A program made the position numbers and the translations under genes. A stretch of DNA of 9,155 bases from an uncultured Oscillibacter sp. (GTDB lineage: Bacteria; Bacillota_A; Clostridia; Oscillospirales; Oscillospiraceae): assembly GCA_902462475.1 (NCBI GenBank), contig CABQCB010000055.1, positions 1 through 9,155 of the forward strand, read 5' to 3'. The notes beneath the pieces were generated by a model. It was not told where the DNA came from. It saw only the letters and a list, made by a program, of their open reading frames with translations, and searched no databases. Shown here in pieces: positions 1 to 5,672 of the stretch; positions within the stretch are counted from its first letter, which is position 1, and every line of letters starts with the position of its first letter.

Positions 1-307
1 CGATCAGATGGACGCACTCGATGTGGTTGCTCTTGTCGCTGGGCAGCTTGGCCATGCCATAGTCCTGGGCGTCGCTGCTCCAGGCCATTCCGTAGGTGGT
101 GTAGTCCGGAGCGCAGTAGGTGACGCCGTCCGAGCGCAGGTGGCAGCAGGCCTGGTAGCTGCTCAGATAGATAGGTCCGCCCAGGGCAAATGTTCCGCCG
201 GTCTCCGCGAGGATCTTGTCCATATCCCGCTGCGGGTATTTCTTTGTGTTGTGGTAGATCTGGATGCGCCGGATCTTGTCCAGCGCGATGGTTTCCGCAA
301 ATTGCAT
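1..307 (-). CDS. Phosphodiester glycosidase-like protein, candidate endolysin (N-terminal 102 codons, C-terminus outside window)
   Basis: The reading frame opens at ATG 307-305 and runs off the left edge without a stop. GGGAGG lies 6 nt upstream, which fixes the start. The visible part has ALDKIRRIQIYHNTKK (residues 8-23), a Gly-rich turn with a predicted strand (about 37-48) and CCHLRSDGVTYC (54-65). This matches my recollection of phage-borne proteins with the NAGPA/phosphodiester glycosidase fold (PF09992 family), which hydrolyse sugar-phosphodiester bonds. The usual NGG-type motif appears as ALGGPIY (41-47), with the Asn missing. The gene directly follows a holin, the position of an endolysin, so wall degradation is the likely role by context. 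A different wall hydrolase or a carbohydrate-binding protein is possible, because the catalytic region is largely outside the window. Coding is near certain; the family is moderately sure. Confidence 0.65.
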   Translation of the reverse strand, partial: MQFAETIALDKIRRIQIYHNTKKYPQRDMDKILAETGGTFALGGPIYLSSYQACCHLRSDGVTYCAPDYTTYGMAWSSDAQDYGMAKLPSDKSNHIECVHLI

Positions 308-327
308 ATGATACCTCCCAATGCAAG

Positions 328-359
328 GGCGGCAGGCAGGATCACCCCCGCCTGCCGCC
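328..359 (-). other. Perfect 10-bp stem-loop between holin and endolysin genes
   Basis: GGCGGCAGGC (328-337) pairs without mismatch with GCCTGCCGCC (350-359) around a 12-nt loop. The hairpin begins 5 nt after the holin stop and ends about 13 nt before the endolysin Shine-Dalgarno. On the minus strand the stem is followed by CTTGCATTGG, not by a run of T, so it is not a standard intrinsic terminator. It could pause transcription, protect the 3' end of the holin message or tune endolysin translation. Only the structure is seen; the role is inferred. Confidence 0.55.
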
Positions 360-364
360 TGAAA

Positions 365-613
365 TCATGCCTTCGTTGCCGGCTCGCTCTTACCGGACAC
401 CAGCGTGCCGGAGAGCAGCTCCGGCTCTCCCGCCGCCTTCCGCTCCGCCTGGGTGCCGAAGTAAAAGGCGATGACCACGGTGAACACAGTCAGAAACTGG
501 TCCGTGGTCACCTGGCCCCGCACGGCAAGATACGCAAACACCACCGTCAGGATCACCGTCACGATGGACTTGACCGCCAGCAGGTTTGCCAGGCGCTTTT
601 TGAGCACATCCAT
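365..613 (-). CDS. Phage holin, two transmembrane helices
   Basis: This 82-aa protein begins at ATG 613-611. AGGAGG sits 6 to 7 nt upstream, and the stop of the preceding 71-aa gene is one base away, so translation is probably coupled. The frame is open further upstream but has no better ribosome site. A basic N-terminus (MDVLKKRLANLL) leads into helix 1 (residues 16-31) and helix 2 (40-53, ending AFYFGTQ). They are joined by a short polar turn, GQVTTDQ (33-39), and followed by a charged tail of about 28 residues. Small size, two helices, a basic end and position just before a candidate endolysin are the signs of a holin, which permeabilises the inner membrane to let the endolysin reach the wall. 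The FYFGTQ-type second helix is typical of clostridial phage holins as I remember them. The family name is unassigned. Confidence 0.85.
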   Translation of the reverse strand: MDVLKKRLANLLAVKSIVTVILTVVFAYLAVRGQVTTDQFLTVFTVVIAFYFGTQAERKAAGEPELLSGTLVSGKSEPATKA

Positions 614-614
614 A

Positions 615-830
615 TCAGCCCTCCTGCTGAATCTTGACCTTGGACTTGCAGTAGCCAAGATCGTCATAGGTGTACTCATAGCCGTCGCGGCGCACAGTCT
701 TGCCGGCCAGATCCTGCCGGCGGCCCATGTCGGTGGTGGGAACGGCTTTTTCGGGCTGGGGCTGCTCGATAAAGCCCTCCGCCATCTCCGCCTCGGTCCA
801 GCCAGTGGTCATGTTCTTGTTCTCTTCCAT
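615..830 (-). CDS. Small hypothetical protein of the lysis region (71 aa)
   Basis: ATG 830-828 is preceded by AAAGGAG about 9 nt away; a second Met at residue 7 lacks such a site. The 71-aa product is hydrophilic with no membrane helix. It has an acidic first third (MEENKNMTTGWTEAEMAEGF), a middle GRRQDLAGKTVRRDGYEY, and a Tyr/Asp-rich end YTYDDLGYCKSK with one Cys. I do not recognise a family. It lies between a membrane-anchored coiled-coil protein and the holin, with its TGA one base from the holin ATG. A role in lysis control or as a minor virion component is possible, but only position supports that. Coding is well supported by ribosome site, spacing and strand. Confidence 0.75.
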   Translation of the reverse strand: MEENKNMTTGWTEAEMAEGFIEQPQPEKAVPTTDMGRRQDLAGKTVRRDGYEYTYDDLGYCKSKVKIQQEG

Positions 831-869
831 TTTTATGTACTCCTTTCAATTTCCGGTCATGCCGGTTGA

Positions 870-1091
870 TCACTTGTGATATTCCTCCAGGTCCGCGATC
901 CGGTGATTGACGACCTTGATCTGTTCTTCCAGTACGGGGACCCGCTGGGCAAAATTGTTGTGCTCCCGCACCTCCCGAGTCAGCTCCGCGATCTTTTCGT
1001 CGGCCACGGCCTGGTGCTTGTTGTTGGAAACGATGACGCCCAGCAGCGTCAGTCCCCCGGAGATCAGCGCCACGATAATGCTCTCTGTCAC
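870..1091 (-). CDS. XhlA-like membrane-anchored coiled-coil protein of the lysis cassette
   Basis: The start is GTG 1091-1089, with GGTGGTGAGG just upstream; no ATG in frame fits better. The 73-aa product has one N-terminal membrane helix (residues 4-22, SIIVALISGGLTLLGVIVS). A Lys-rich junction follows, then a charged amphipathic helix (about 31-70) containing LTREVREHNNFAQRVPVLEE and NHRIADLEEYHK, a likely coiled coil. This N-in anchor plus cytoplasmic or surface coiled coil resembles the XhlA (hemolysin-like) proteins that accompany holins in Firmicute phages and prophages. It may assist or tune lysis. The name is by layout and resemblance, not by a confirmed motif. It is the first clearly membrane-bound product after the fibre genes. 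Confidence 0.8.
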   Translation of the reverse strand: MTESIIVALISGGLTLLGVIVSNNKHQAVADEKIAELTREVREHNNFAQRVPVLEEQIKVVNHRIADLEEYHK

Positions 1092-1095
1092 ATCC

Positions 1096-1173
1096 TCACC
1101 ACCCTATTGCGTTGCCGCCGTCTAAAACCCGGGGCGTCGGTACCTTCGTGCTGTACACTTGGGGGCTCGTCAT
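1096..1173 (-). CDS. Possible 25-aa microprotein ORF
   Basis: ATG 1173-1171 overlaps the TGA stop of the 124-aa gene as ATGA, a classic coupling arrangement. The ORF ends at TGA 1096-1098, four bases before the GTG of the next gene, so it fills exactly a gap that would otherwise be 78 bp of empty sequence. The peptide begins MTSPQVYSTKVPTPRV and ends LDGGNAIGW. It has three prolines and no membrane helix. No clear Shine-Dalgarno precedes it, so reinitiation would be needed. I do not recognise it. Exact tiling favours a real gene, but chance cannot be excluded at this length. Confidence 0.4.
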   Translation of the reverse strand: MTSPQVYSTKVPTPRVLDGGNAIGW

Positions 1174-1544
1174 CGCCGGACCTGCTGCACAGCAGTCCGC
1201 AGCTCCGCCAGCTGCGTTTCCACATACGTCCGCTGGGACATGGATATGGTGATGCGATCCTCATAAACTGCTGCCGCTTCCGCCGTAGCAGGGCTCACCT
1301 CTTCGGCCTCTTTCTTCAGCTCAGCCCGAACGGTATACGCCTTGTAGATGTGCTCTTTTTCCCCGTCGTTGATGGTGATGGTCTCGCAGTTCTCCGAAGC
1401 AAAGGCAGCATCCAGAGCTTCCATGCTCTCGGACGCGGGAAAAACAAAGCTCAGTGTGTCCCGGCTCTGCCCCTGGACATATCTCTGCCCGCCAGTGACC
1501 AGAATGGGGGACAGCTCCGTTCCGTTGGAAAGCTTGATATTCAT
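1170..1544 (-). CDS. Tail-region protein of unknown function (124 aa)
   Basis: ATG 1544-1542 follows AAAGGAG, and that site overlaps the TAA stop of the upstream receptor-binding candidate, so the two are tightly coupled. The product starts MNIKLSNGTELSPILVTGGQ, then SRDTLSFVFPASESMEALDAAF (residues 27-48, in part) and a polar strand-rich centre (ETITINDGEKEHIYKAYTVR). An acidic Ala-rich linker and a C-terminal helix (about 100-124, TYVETQLAELRTAVQQVRR) end it. The pattern suggests a small beta domain with a helical tail that could oligomerise. I recall similar proteins beside fibre genes in clostridial phages, always without an assigned function. Candidate roles are fibre chaperone or minor tail component, both inferred from position only. 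Confidence 0.8.
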   Translation of the reverse strand: MNIKLSNGTELSPILVTGGQRYVQGQSRDTLSFVFPASESMEALDAAFASENCETITINDGEKEHIYKAYTVRAELKKEAEEVSPATAEAAAVYEDRITISMSQRTYVETQLAELRTAVQQVRR

Positions 1545-1556
1545 ATTTTTTCTCCT

Positions 1557-2354
1557 TTAGGCAATAAGATCTTCGATCGCAAAGTCACTGGGCAGAATGA
1601 TGCAGGGGCGAACATAGTTGGAACCGGTCGCAGCGGAATAAGATCCATCACCGGTAGAAGTTACAATATACGCTCGGTTGCTATCACTCGTGCTTCTTGA
1701 ATAATACTTCACAGCAGTACCACCGGAGGTATATGCGATGCGTGCTTTGTTCGACTGTGAATCGTCAGCATAGGTGAAATATTGAAGAAGCATTCCTGCG
1801 CCAGCTGGCCCATGTAATCCAACCTCTGTCATGGAAAGGATAAACGCTCTCGTTGGCAGACCGTTCTCATTTGCCAATATAGTGTCTTCGTGTCCTGCCA
1901 TCACATATGGGATCTTCACCTGTTTAATCCCGCTTTGAACAGTAGGACTAAAGTACGTCAAAAACTCCCCGTTAAGGTATGTGTGAATAAGACTGGTCGT
2001 GTAGTCGGCATTCTGAATCGCACTGTGAAACTGCATGGATGTAATGACTTGCTTTCTCAAAAGCCATGTCCCATCACAGGACACATCATAGCCAAGCCCG
2101 TCTTCATATGTGTAGTTTGGCCGCCCTTGCTGTACAACAAAATATGTCGTAAGTACACCGTTCTCTTTGATTTGCACCTCTTGGCCGATTGAAAGCGTAG
2201 AAAGCGGCGTTCCGCCCGCAAAGAACTTCCGCGCCACACCGTCCACACCGATATGCCCGGACTTTGCCCTCCGGGCGACGCCGTTCACGCCCACATACAT
2301 CTTTTTGACCTTCCGGGCAACGTTATTTACGCCGATATAGACCTTTTTCGCCAT
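1557..2354 (-). CDS. Candidate receptor-binding protein with N-terminal 14-residue repeats and a DUF6273-like C-terminal domain
   Basis: I place the start at ATG 2354-2352, with GAGGAG 7-8 nt upstream. A GTG 15 nt further up overlaps the previous stop and has no better site. The 265-aa product opens with three 14-residue basic repeats (residues 5-46; YIGVNNVARK, YVGVNGVARR, HIGVDGVARK). SIGQEVQIKENG and a compact domain then run to the end. In that domain I see CDGTWLLRK, YLNGEFLTYF, IKQVKIPYVM, KYYSRSTSDS and the terminal VRPCIILPSD. This order resembles the DUF6273 family of gut bacteria and phages, thought to be related to formylglycine-generating/C-type-lectin-like folds; the usual WWLRS motif is degenerate here (YYSRS). 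It follows the fibre gene with a very short gap, so it probably forms the fibre tip or an attachment module. Base composition is much poorer in GC than the neighbours, a sign of domain exchange. Confidence 0.75.
   Translation of the reverse strand: MAKKVYIGVNNVARKVKKMYVGVNGVARRAKSGHIGVDGVARKFFAGGTPLSTLSIGQEVQIKENGVLTTYFVVQQGRPNYTYEDGLGYDVSCDGTWLLRKQVITSMQFHSAIQNADYTTSLIHTYLNGEFLTYFSPTVQSGIKQVKIPYVMAGHEDTILANENGLPTRAFILSMTEVGLHGPAGAGMLLQYFTYADDSQSNKARIAYTSGGTAVKYYSRSTSDSNRAYIVTSTGDGSYSAATGSNYVRPCIILPSDFAIEDLIA
2217..2342 (-). repeat. Three 42-bp in-frame repeats encoding basic 14-residue units
   Basis: Codons 5-46 of the receptor-binding candidate encode three units of exactly 14 residues, each with the core (Y/H)(I/V)GV(N/D)(N/G)VAR(K/R). 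Tyr6, Tyr20 and His34 mark the phase. The units are rich in Lys and Arg. At DNA level they are diverged, so the copies are old or kept by selection on protein. They probably form an attachment segment that docks the C-terminal domain to the fibre. Confidence 0.85.
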
Positions 2355-2365
2355 GTCAGCTCTCC

Positions 2366-3595
2366 TCACTCATACACGAGATACACGCATCCCGTAGCCA
2401 GACTGGAGCTGCCAGCCGTCATGTCGCTTGTGCCGGCGTAAATATTGCGGAGCTGGGCCGCCGTTACATCCGCCGCTGAGGCAGCGTTTGCCAGTACCTT
2501 TCCCGCCAGTGTTCCGGCGGTGACCTGCGAAGCGTTATGGGTGTGGGCGCTGGGCGGAAATGCGGACGGCTTGCCGGTCACATCTCCCCAAGAAGGCACC
2601 CATGTATCGGGCCGCGCCCCCACCTGCGCCGCCGTGACGCCGTGGGGGTTGGCCTTGTCCCCGGTATGGACGTCCAGCTTTTTCTGGACCGCCGCCGCGC
2701 TGCCGGCAGCGTCTGCTCCCACCATCTCCGCCGTGTAGTCGTCGCTTTGCGGCAGCACCACGCCGGCCCGGCCGTTGAAGGAGGACACACCGCCGCCGGC
2801 GGCACCTGCTGCCTGCTGCGCCCAGAACTGCGCATTGTTGGTGTCCTCTCCGGCCCGGGTCCCCGTGCCGCCCACTGCCCAGCTTTTGGCGGAAAGGGCG
2901 CCGTCTTTCGCCTGGGCAATATATCCGGTCTCCTGATCTTCCCGGCGGTTCTCCGCCTGGACGCGCTCCTGCTCCGCCAAGGTACGGGCAGTCTCTGCCG
3001 AGACCCGTTCCCGTTCGGCCTCTCCCCGCCCGCTCTCCGCGGACGCCCTGGCAGATTCCGCTGCGTTCCGTGCCTCTTCCTGGGAGACCCGTCCCTGCTC
3101 TGCCTGCCGGCGCAGCTCCTCCTGGGATAGGCGCCCCTGCTCTGCCGAGATGCGGGCAGCTTCGGCGGATGCCCGGGCGGACTCCGCAGAGTTCCGCTCC
3201 TGCTCGGCGCTGATCCGGCTGTTCTCCGCCTGCACCCGCGCCGTCTCCTGGGTCGAGCGCAGCTGCTCCGCCGCCTCACGGTCAGACTCCCGCTCCGTCC
3301 GCGCCTGCTCCGCCTGGCTCCGCTGCGTTTCCGCCGCTGCCCGGCTGCTCTCCGCCTGTACCCGGCCATTCTCGGCGGCCACCCGGACCGCCTCCGCCGC
3401 CTGGATGCCGCTTTCCGTCTGGTTGATGGCGTCGATGGCATCCACCGCCCGGTTATAGGCCGGGGCAATGAGCTGGCGCACCATCTTGTCGAACACGTTC
3501 TTATTCTCGCTGGGCGTCCCCGTCAGCACATCCGGTGCCGACACCACGCCCACAGCGTCCATCTGCTCGTCTGTGATCTTCTGCAGCTGGCTCAT
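2366..3595 (-). CDS. Tail fibre protein with long Arg-heptad helical shaft
   Basis: ATG 3595-3593 follows GTGAGG at about 7 nt. The 409-aa protein has an N-terminal domain (1-65) with NVFDKMVRQLIAPAYNRAVD, probably the virion-binding part. An uninterrupted heptad helix follows (71-224), then GYIAQAKDGALSAKSWAVGG and a Gly/Ala hinge. After that come VSSFNGRAGVVLPQSDDY (270-287), HTGDKANPHGVTAAQVGA (310-327), WGDVTGKPSAFPPSAHTHN (336-354) and a C-terminal segment ending CVYLVYE. The FNGRxG, NPHGVTAAQxGA and VTGKPSxFPPxxHTH motifs are well-known signatures of phage fibre and side-fibre proteins, which usually trimerise. It follows the nozzle-like gene with a 9-base gap and precedes the receptor-binding candidate, so it likely joins tail to receptor-binding tip. 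Confidence 0.9.
   Translation of the reverse strand: MSQLQKITDEQMDAVGVVSAPDVLTGTPSENKNVFDKMVRQLIAPAYNRAVDAIDAINQTESGIQAAEAVRVAAENGRVQAESSRAAAETQRSQAEQARTERESDREAAEQLRSTQETARVQAENSRISAEQERNSAESARASAEAARISAEQGRLSQEELRRQAEQGRVSQEEARNAAESARASAESGRGEAERERVSAETARTLAEQERVQAENRREDQETGYIAQAKDGALSAKSWAVGGTGTRAGEDTNNAQFWAQQAAGAAGGGVSSFNGRAGVVLPQSDDYTAEMVGADAAGSAAAVQKKLDVHTGDKANPHGVTAAQVGARPDTWVPSWGDVTGKPSAFPPSAHTHNASQVTAGTLAGKVLANAASAADVTAAQLRNIYAGTSDMTAGSSSLATGCVYLVYE
2930..3385 (-). repeat. 22 consecutive heptads (21-bp period) in the fibre gene
   Basis: Arg occurs at residues 71, 78, 85 and every seventh residue up to 218, 22 times without a phase slip. Glu sits four residues after almost every Arg (75, 82, 89 and onward; only the unit at 103 also has Glu but is irregular at its neighbours). 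Ala or a small residue usually precedes the Glu. Units look like RVQAENS, RISAEQE, RASAEAA. The DNA therefore has a 21-bp periodicity over about 456 bp, diverged enough that recombination between units is not obvious. Confidence 0.92.
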
Positions 3596-3604
3596 AGCAT
3601 CGCC

Positions 3605-5473
3605 TCACCTCTTGTAATTGCTCCCCGGCTCCTTCCACTCCACACCGAACGCATACAGGCCAAACGGCTCGTTTTTCTCGCTGTTCTGGAGGCGGAACCG
3701 GGTCTTATCCACCTTTTTGATCTTCACCTTCCCGCTGAGGGTACGGGGCGTCCGATCCGCCGAAAAGACGAACTTTGCAAAATCGATGTAGCTCCAGTCG
3801 AAGAACCGGGCCCGCTCCTTGGCGTCAAACACCAGGCTCCAGATGCCGCGCCGCTGGGCGTAGATCTTCACGCCCGTCAGCACCGCCGCCGCAAGGCGGA
3901 CGGAGACGGAGGTGAAGGTCTTGTTTTTGAAAAAGGTCTTGCCGTCAAAGTCGCTGGTCTCCCAATAGGCCTCGATGGCCGCGCCGTCGTCGTTGTAGCT
4001 CTCCGGGTCGTCCACATGGGAGGCAAATTCCTTGAGCTTCCCGTCCTCCGTTCCGAACCACAGCACGCCGTCTTCTACCCAGGTGAGCCGGGCGCCGATG
4101 CCCGGCCAGTGATAGGCCTCGTACTGATAGGAGCTGTACGGATTGTTTCGCTCATAGGTCTTTTGCTGTCCGTCCAGAAGATAGAGGTCGCCGCCGATGG
4201 CCAGCACATAAAAGTCCCGGTAGATGGAAGCGGACGCATCCTCCTTTCCGGCAATGGCCCCCAGCGCCGAGGAGATGAAGTAGCTGCGCTCCTGGGTGTA
4301 TTTCTCCCCCGTCAGCTCCTCCGCGGTGATGGCGTAGACGCCCCGCTCCGTGAGAAAGAGGGGCTCCTTTCCAAGATACGCAAAGCTGCGCCGGGCCACC
4401 GGCGCCTCCCCCAGCAGCGTATTGGTCACCCGGAAGAGGGCCTCTCCGTCCTCGTCCAGGCTCCCGGTGCGGATAACGGCATTGCGCCCCACGCCCCGTC
4501 CCCGCAGGAACGTGGCCAGGGTGCTGCCCAGCACCGCGTAGCCCACCACCGCGCCTCCGTCCCGGCTGACCTTGGTATAGGCCGTATCCGGCCAATAGGT
4601 GGGGTCTTCAAAGCCAGAGTACCAGTCCTGTCCCGGCTCGTCCGGATTCCCGGAGAGGAACACCCGGTCCTCCGCGCCGCCCACGCCGTACACCGTGCAG
4701 ATGGTGCAGCGGTTGATCTTGTCGGCATAGCCCTCCCGGGCCTTGTGGGCGGTGATGCGGACATTGTCCTGCCCCTTTACCGGGGACTCTCCCGGGGCAG
4801 TCTTGAAGGTGACCAGGCCCGCGGCCCGATCCACCGTGAAGTCCGTCCCTTCCGTCTTCTCCGCCCAGGTGCCGTCCTCTCCCAGGATCTCCGCCGTCAC
4901 CGCTTCCTCCCCCAGCTCCACGGCGGTCAGCTGATACTCGGTGACCTCCGCCTTTCCCAGGAAGGACTCCTTCCAGGCGGTCCCGATCAGGTTCAGTGCT
5001 TCGTAGCTGGTGCCTCCGCCGTCCGGATTCCGGGAGATGATGACCGTGGGCACATAGGCGCTTTGGGATACAGGCTTGACCTCTTTCCCGTCATAGGAGC
5101 GGAACACCGCCCCGTCGAGCAGATAGAGCTTTCCGTCAAAGACGAAGGCCGTAGAGCGCGCGTCCGCCATGTCCCCAGCCAAAAGCGTCCACTCCGTGCC
5201 GCTGTGCTTGTAGAGGGCCGTCCCTGCGTGGATCAGCCGCTCACTTCCCAGGAAGTAAACGCCGTTGATCCGCCCGCCGTTGGGCGCGGCGGCACGGGTG
5301 GTGTAGCCCATGCGCTTGCGGACCTTCCCCACCTGATCGCGGACCATATTGGGTGCCGCCGGGGAGCGGCTCTCATCCACGTTGGAGGGGCTGTTCAAAA
5401 GATCGATCCCCCGGAAATACTCCATGGTCAGAGAATATTTGGACTCCGCCGCCGGGATGGAATACTGTGCCAA
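3605..5473 (-). CDS. Podoviral tail nozzle / stabilisation-type protein (TTG start)
   Basis: The likely start is TTG 5473-5471, giving MAQYSIPAAESKYSL, with AAAGGGGG 7 nt upstream; the product is 622 aa. An ATG 96 nt upstream is in frame, but it lies inside the palindromic intergenic segment, lacks a good ribosome site and would add 32 residues of unlikely composition. The N-terminus has YFRGIDLLNSPSNVDESRS (19-37), APNMVRD and GKVRKRMGYTTR, a pattern I associate with proteins labelled stabilisation or tail-tube nozzle in podophages. The rest is rich in predicted strands with repeated Gly/Asp turns (for example KLYLLDG, DLYLLDGQQKTYERN), compatible with a beta-propeller or nozzle fold. It lies between the adaptor and the fibre gene, as gp12 does in T7. 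It probably extends the tail below the adaptor and anchors fibres. Role is moderately sure; no catalytic motif is seen. Confidence 0.8.
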   Translation of the reverse strand: MAQYSIPAAESKYSLTMEYFRGIDLLNSPSNVDESRSPAAPNMVRDQVGKVRKRMGYTTRAAAPNGGRINGVYFLGSERLIHAGTALYKHSGTEWTLLAGDMADARSTAFVFDGKLYLLDGAVFRSYDGKEVKPVSQSAYVPTVIISRNPDGGGTSYEALNLIGTAWKESFLGKAEVTEYQLTAVELGEEAVTAEILGEDGTWAEKTEGTDFTVDRAAGLVTFKTAPGESPVKGQDNVRITAHKAREGYADKINRCTICTVYGVGGAEDRVFLSGNPDEPGQDWYSGFEDPTYWPDTAYTKVSRDGGAVVGYAVLGSTLATFLRGRGVGRNAVIRTGSLDEDGEALFRVTNTLLGEAPVARRSFAYLGKEPLFLTERGVYAITAEELTGEKYTQERSYFISSALGAIAGKEDASASIYRDFYVLAIGGDLYLLDGQQKTYERNNPYSSYQYEAYHWPGIGARLTWVEDGVLWFGTEDGKLKEFASHVDDPESYNDDGAAIEAYWETSDFDGKTFFKNKTFTSVSVRLAAAVLTGVKIYAQRRGIWSLVFDAKERARFFDWSYIDFAKFVFSADRTPRTLSGKVKIKKVDKTRFRLQNSEKNEPFGLYAFGVEWKEPGSNYKR

Positions 5474-5480
5474 TGGGTTT

Positions 5481-5488
5481 CCCCCTTT
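5481..5488 (-). promoter_or_regulatory. Shine-Dalgarno site that decides the TTG start of the nozzle-like gene
   Basis: AAAGGGGG on the minus strand lies 7 nt before TTG 5473-5471. No comparable site precedes the upstream in-frame ATG at 5569-5567. It sits at the end of the palindromic segment, so folding of that segment could affect access to it. Confidence 0.7.
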
Positions 5489-5510
5489 AGAAAATGTTTC
5501 ACCGTCGCGG

Positions 5511-5650
5511 CATTGCGATTCCCGGCCCCTGTCAGGTCCGCCAATCGCGCCGCTTCCTCGAAAGCCCATCTCCGCGCTAAGAGCCGCCCTGCGGGCGGTT
5601 GCGCTTCGAAACGCGCCTGCGGGCGCAGTCGCTTATTCTGCCGCCGGCAG
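5511..5650 (-). other. Palindrome-rich intergenic element (possible structured RNA or interspersed repeat)
   Basis: The gap between adaptor and nozzle genes is 199 bp, far longer than any other gap here, and dense in hairpins. CTGCC-GCC-GGCAG spans 5638-5650. GCGCC-TGCG-GGCGC spans 5613-5626. CCGCCC-TGC-GGGCGG spans 5584-5598. GCGATT (5515-5520) pairs with AATCGC (5543-5548) around an inner GGC/GCC stem. Two of the hairpins share the core CCTGCGGGC. A TTCGAA palindrome lies between them. The segment lies inside one transcription unit and ends just before the nozzle ribosome site. It could be a regulatory RNA, an mRNA-processing or attenuation site, or a host interspersed repeat. Open frames across it (for example 5428-5682 minus) have no family resemblance and Arg/Ala-rich composition, so I do not call a gene. 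Confidence 0.5.
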
Positions 5651-5672
5651 CGCTTCGGTGCTTTCCCTCCTC

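Noticed and set aside
1557..1760. Possible diversity-generating retroelement variable region in the lectin-like C-terminus
   Set aside because: No reverse transcriptase or template repeat is in the window, and the codons are not enriched in AAC/AAT-type sites at the expected positions. A template beyond the window cannot be excluded.
2930..3385. Possible CRISPR-like or minisatellite array from regular 21-bp spacing
   Set aside because: The units are diverged at DNA level, have no spacers and are fully explained by heptad coding in frame.
2578..3468. Minus-strand open frame of 296 codons within the fibre gene
   Set aside because: It is the +1 or +2 frame of the heptad-coding DNA; the regular Arg/Ser runs come from 21-bp periodicity in GC-rich codons.
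5474..5569. 32-residue N-terminal extension of the nozzle-like protein from ATG 5569-5567
   Set aside because: The ATG lacks a convincing ribosome site and sits in palindromic DNA, while TTG 5473 has AAAGGGGG at 7 nt and the family-like sequence starts just after it.
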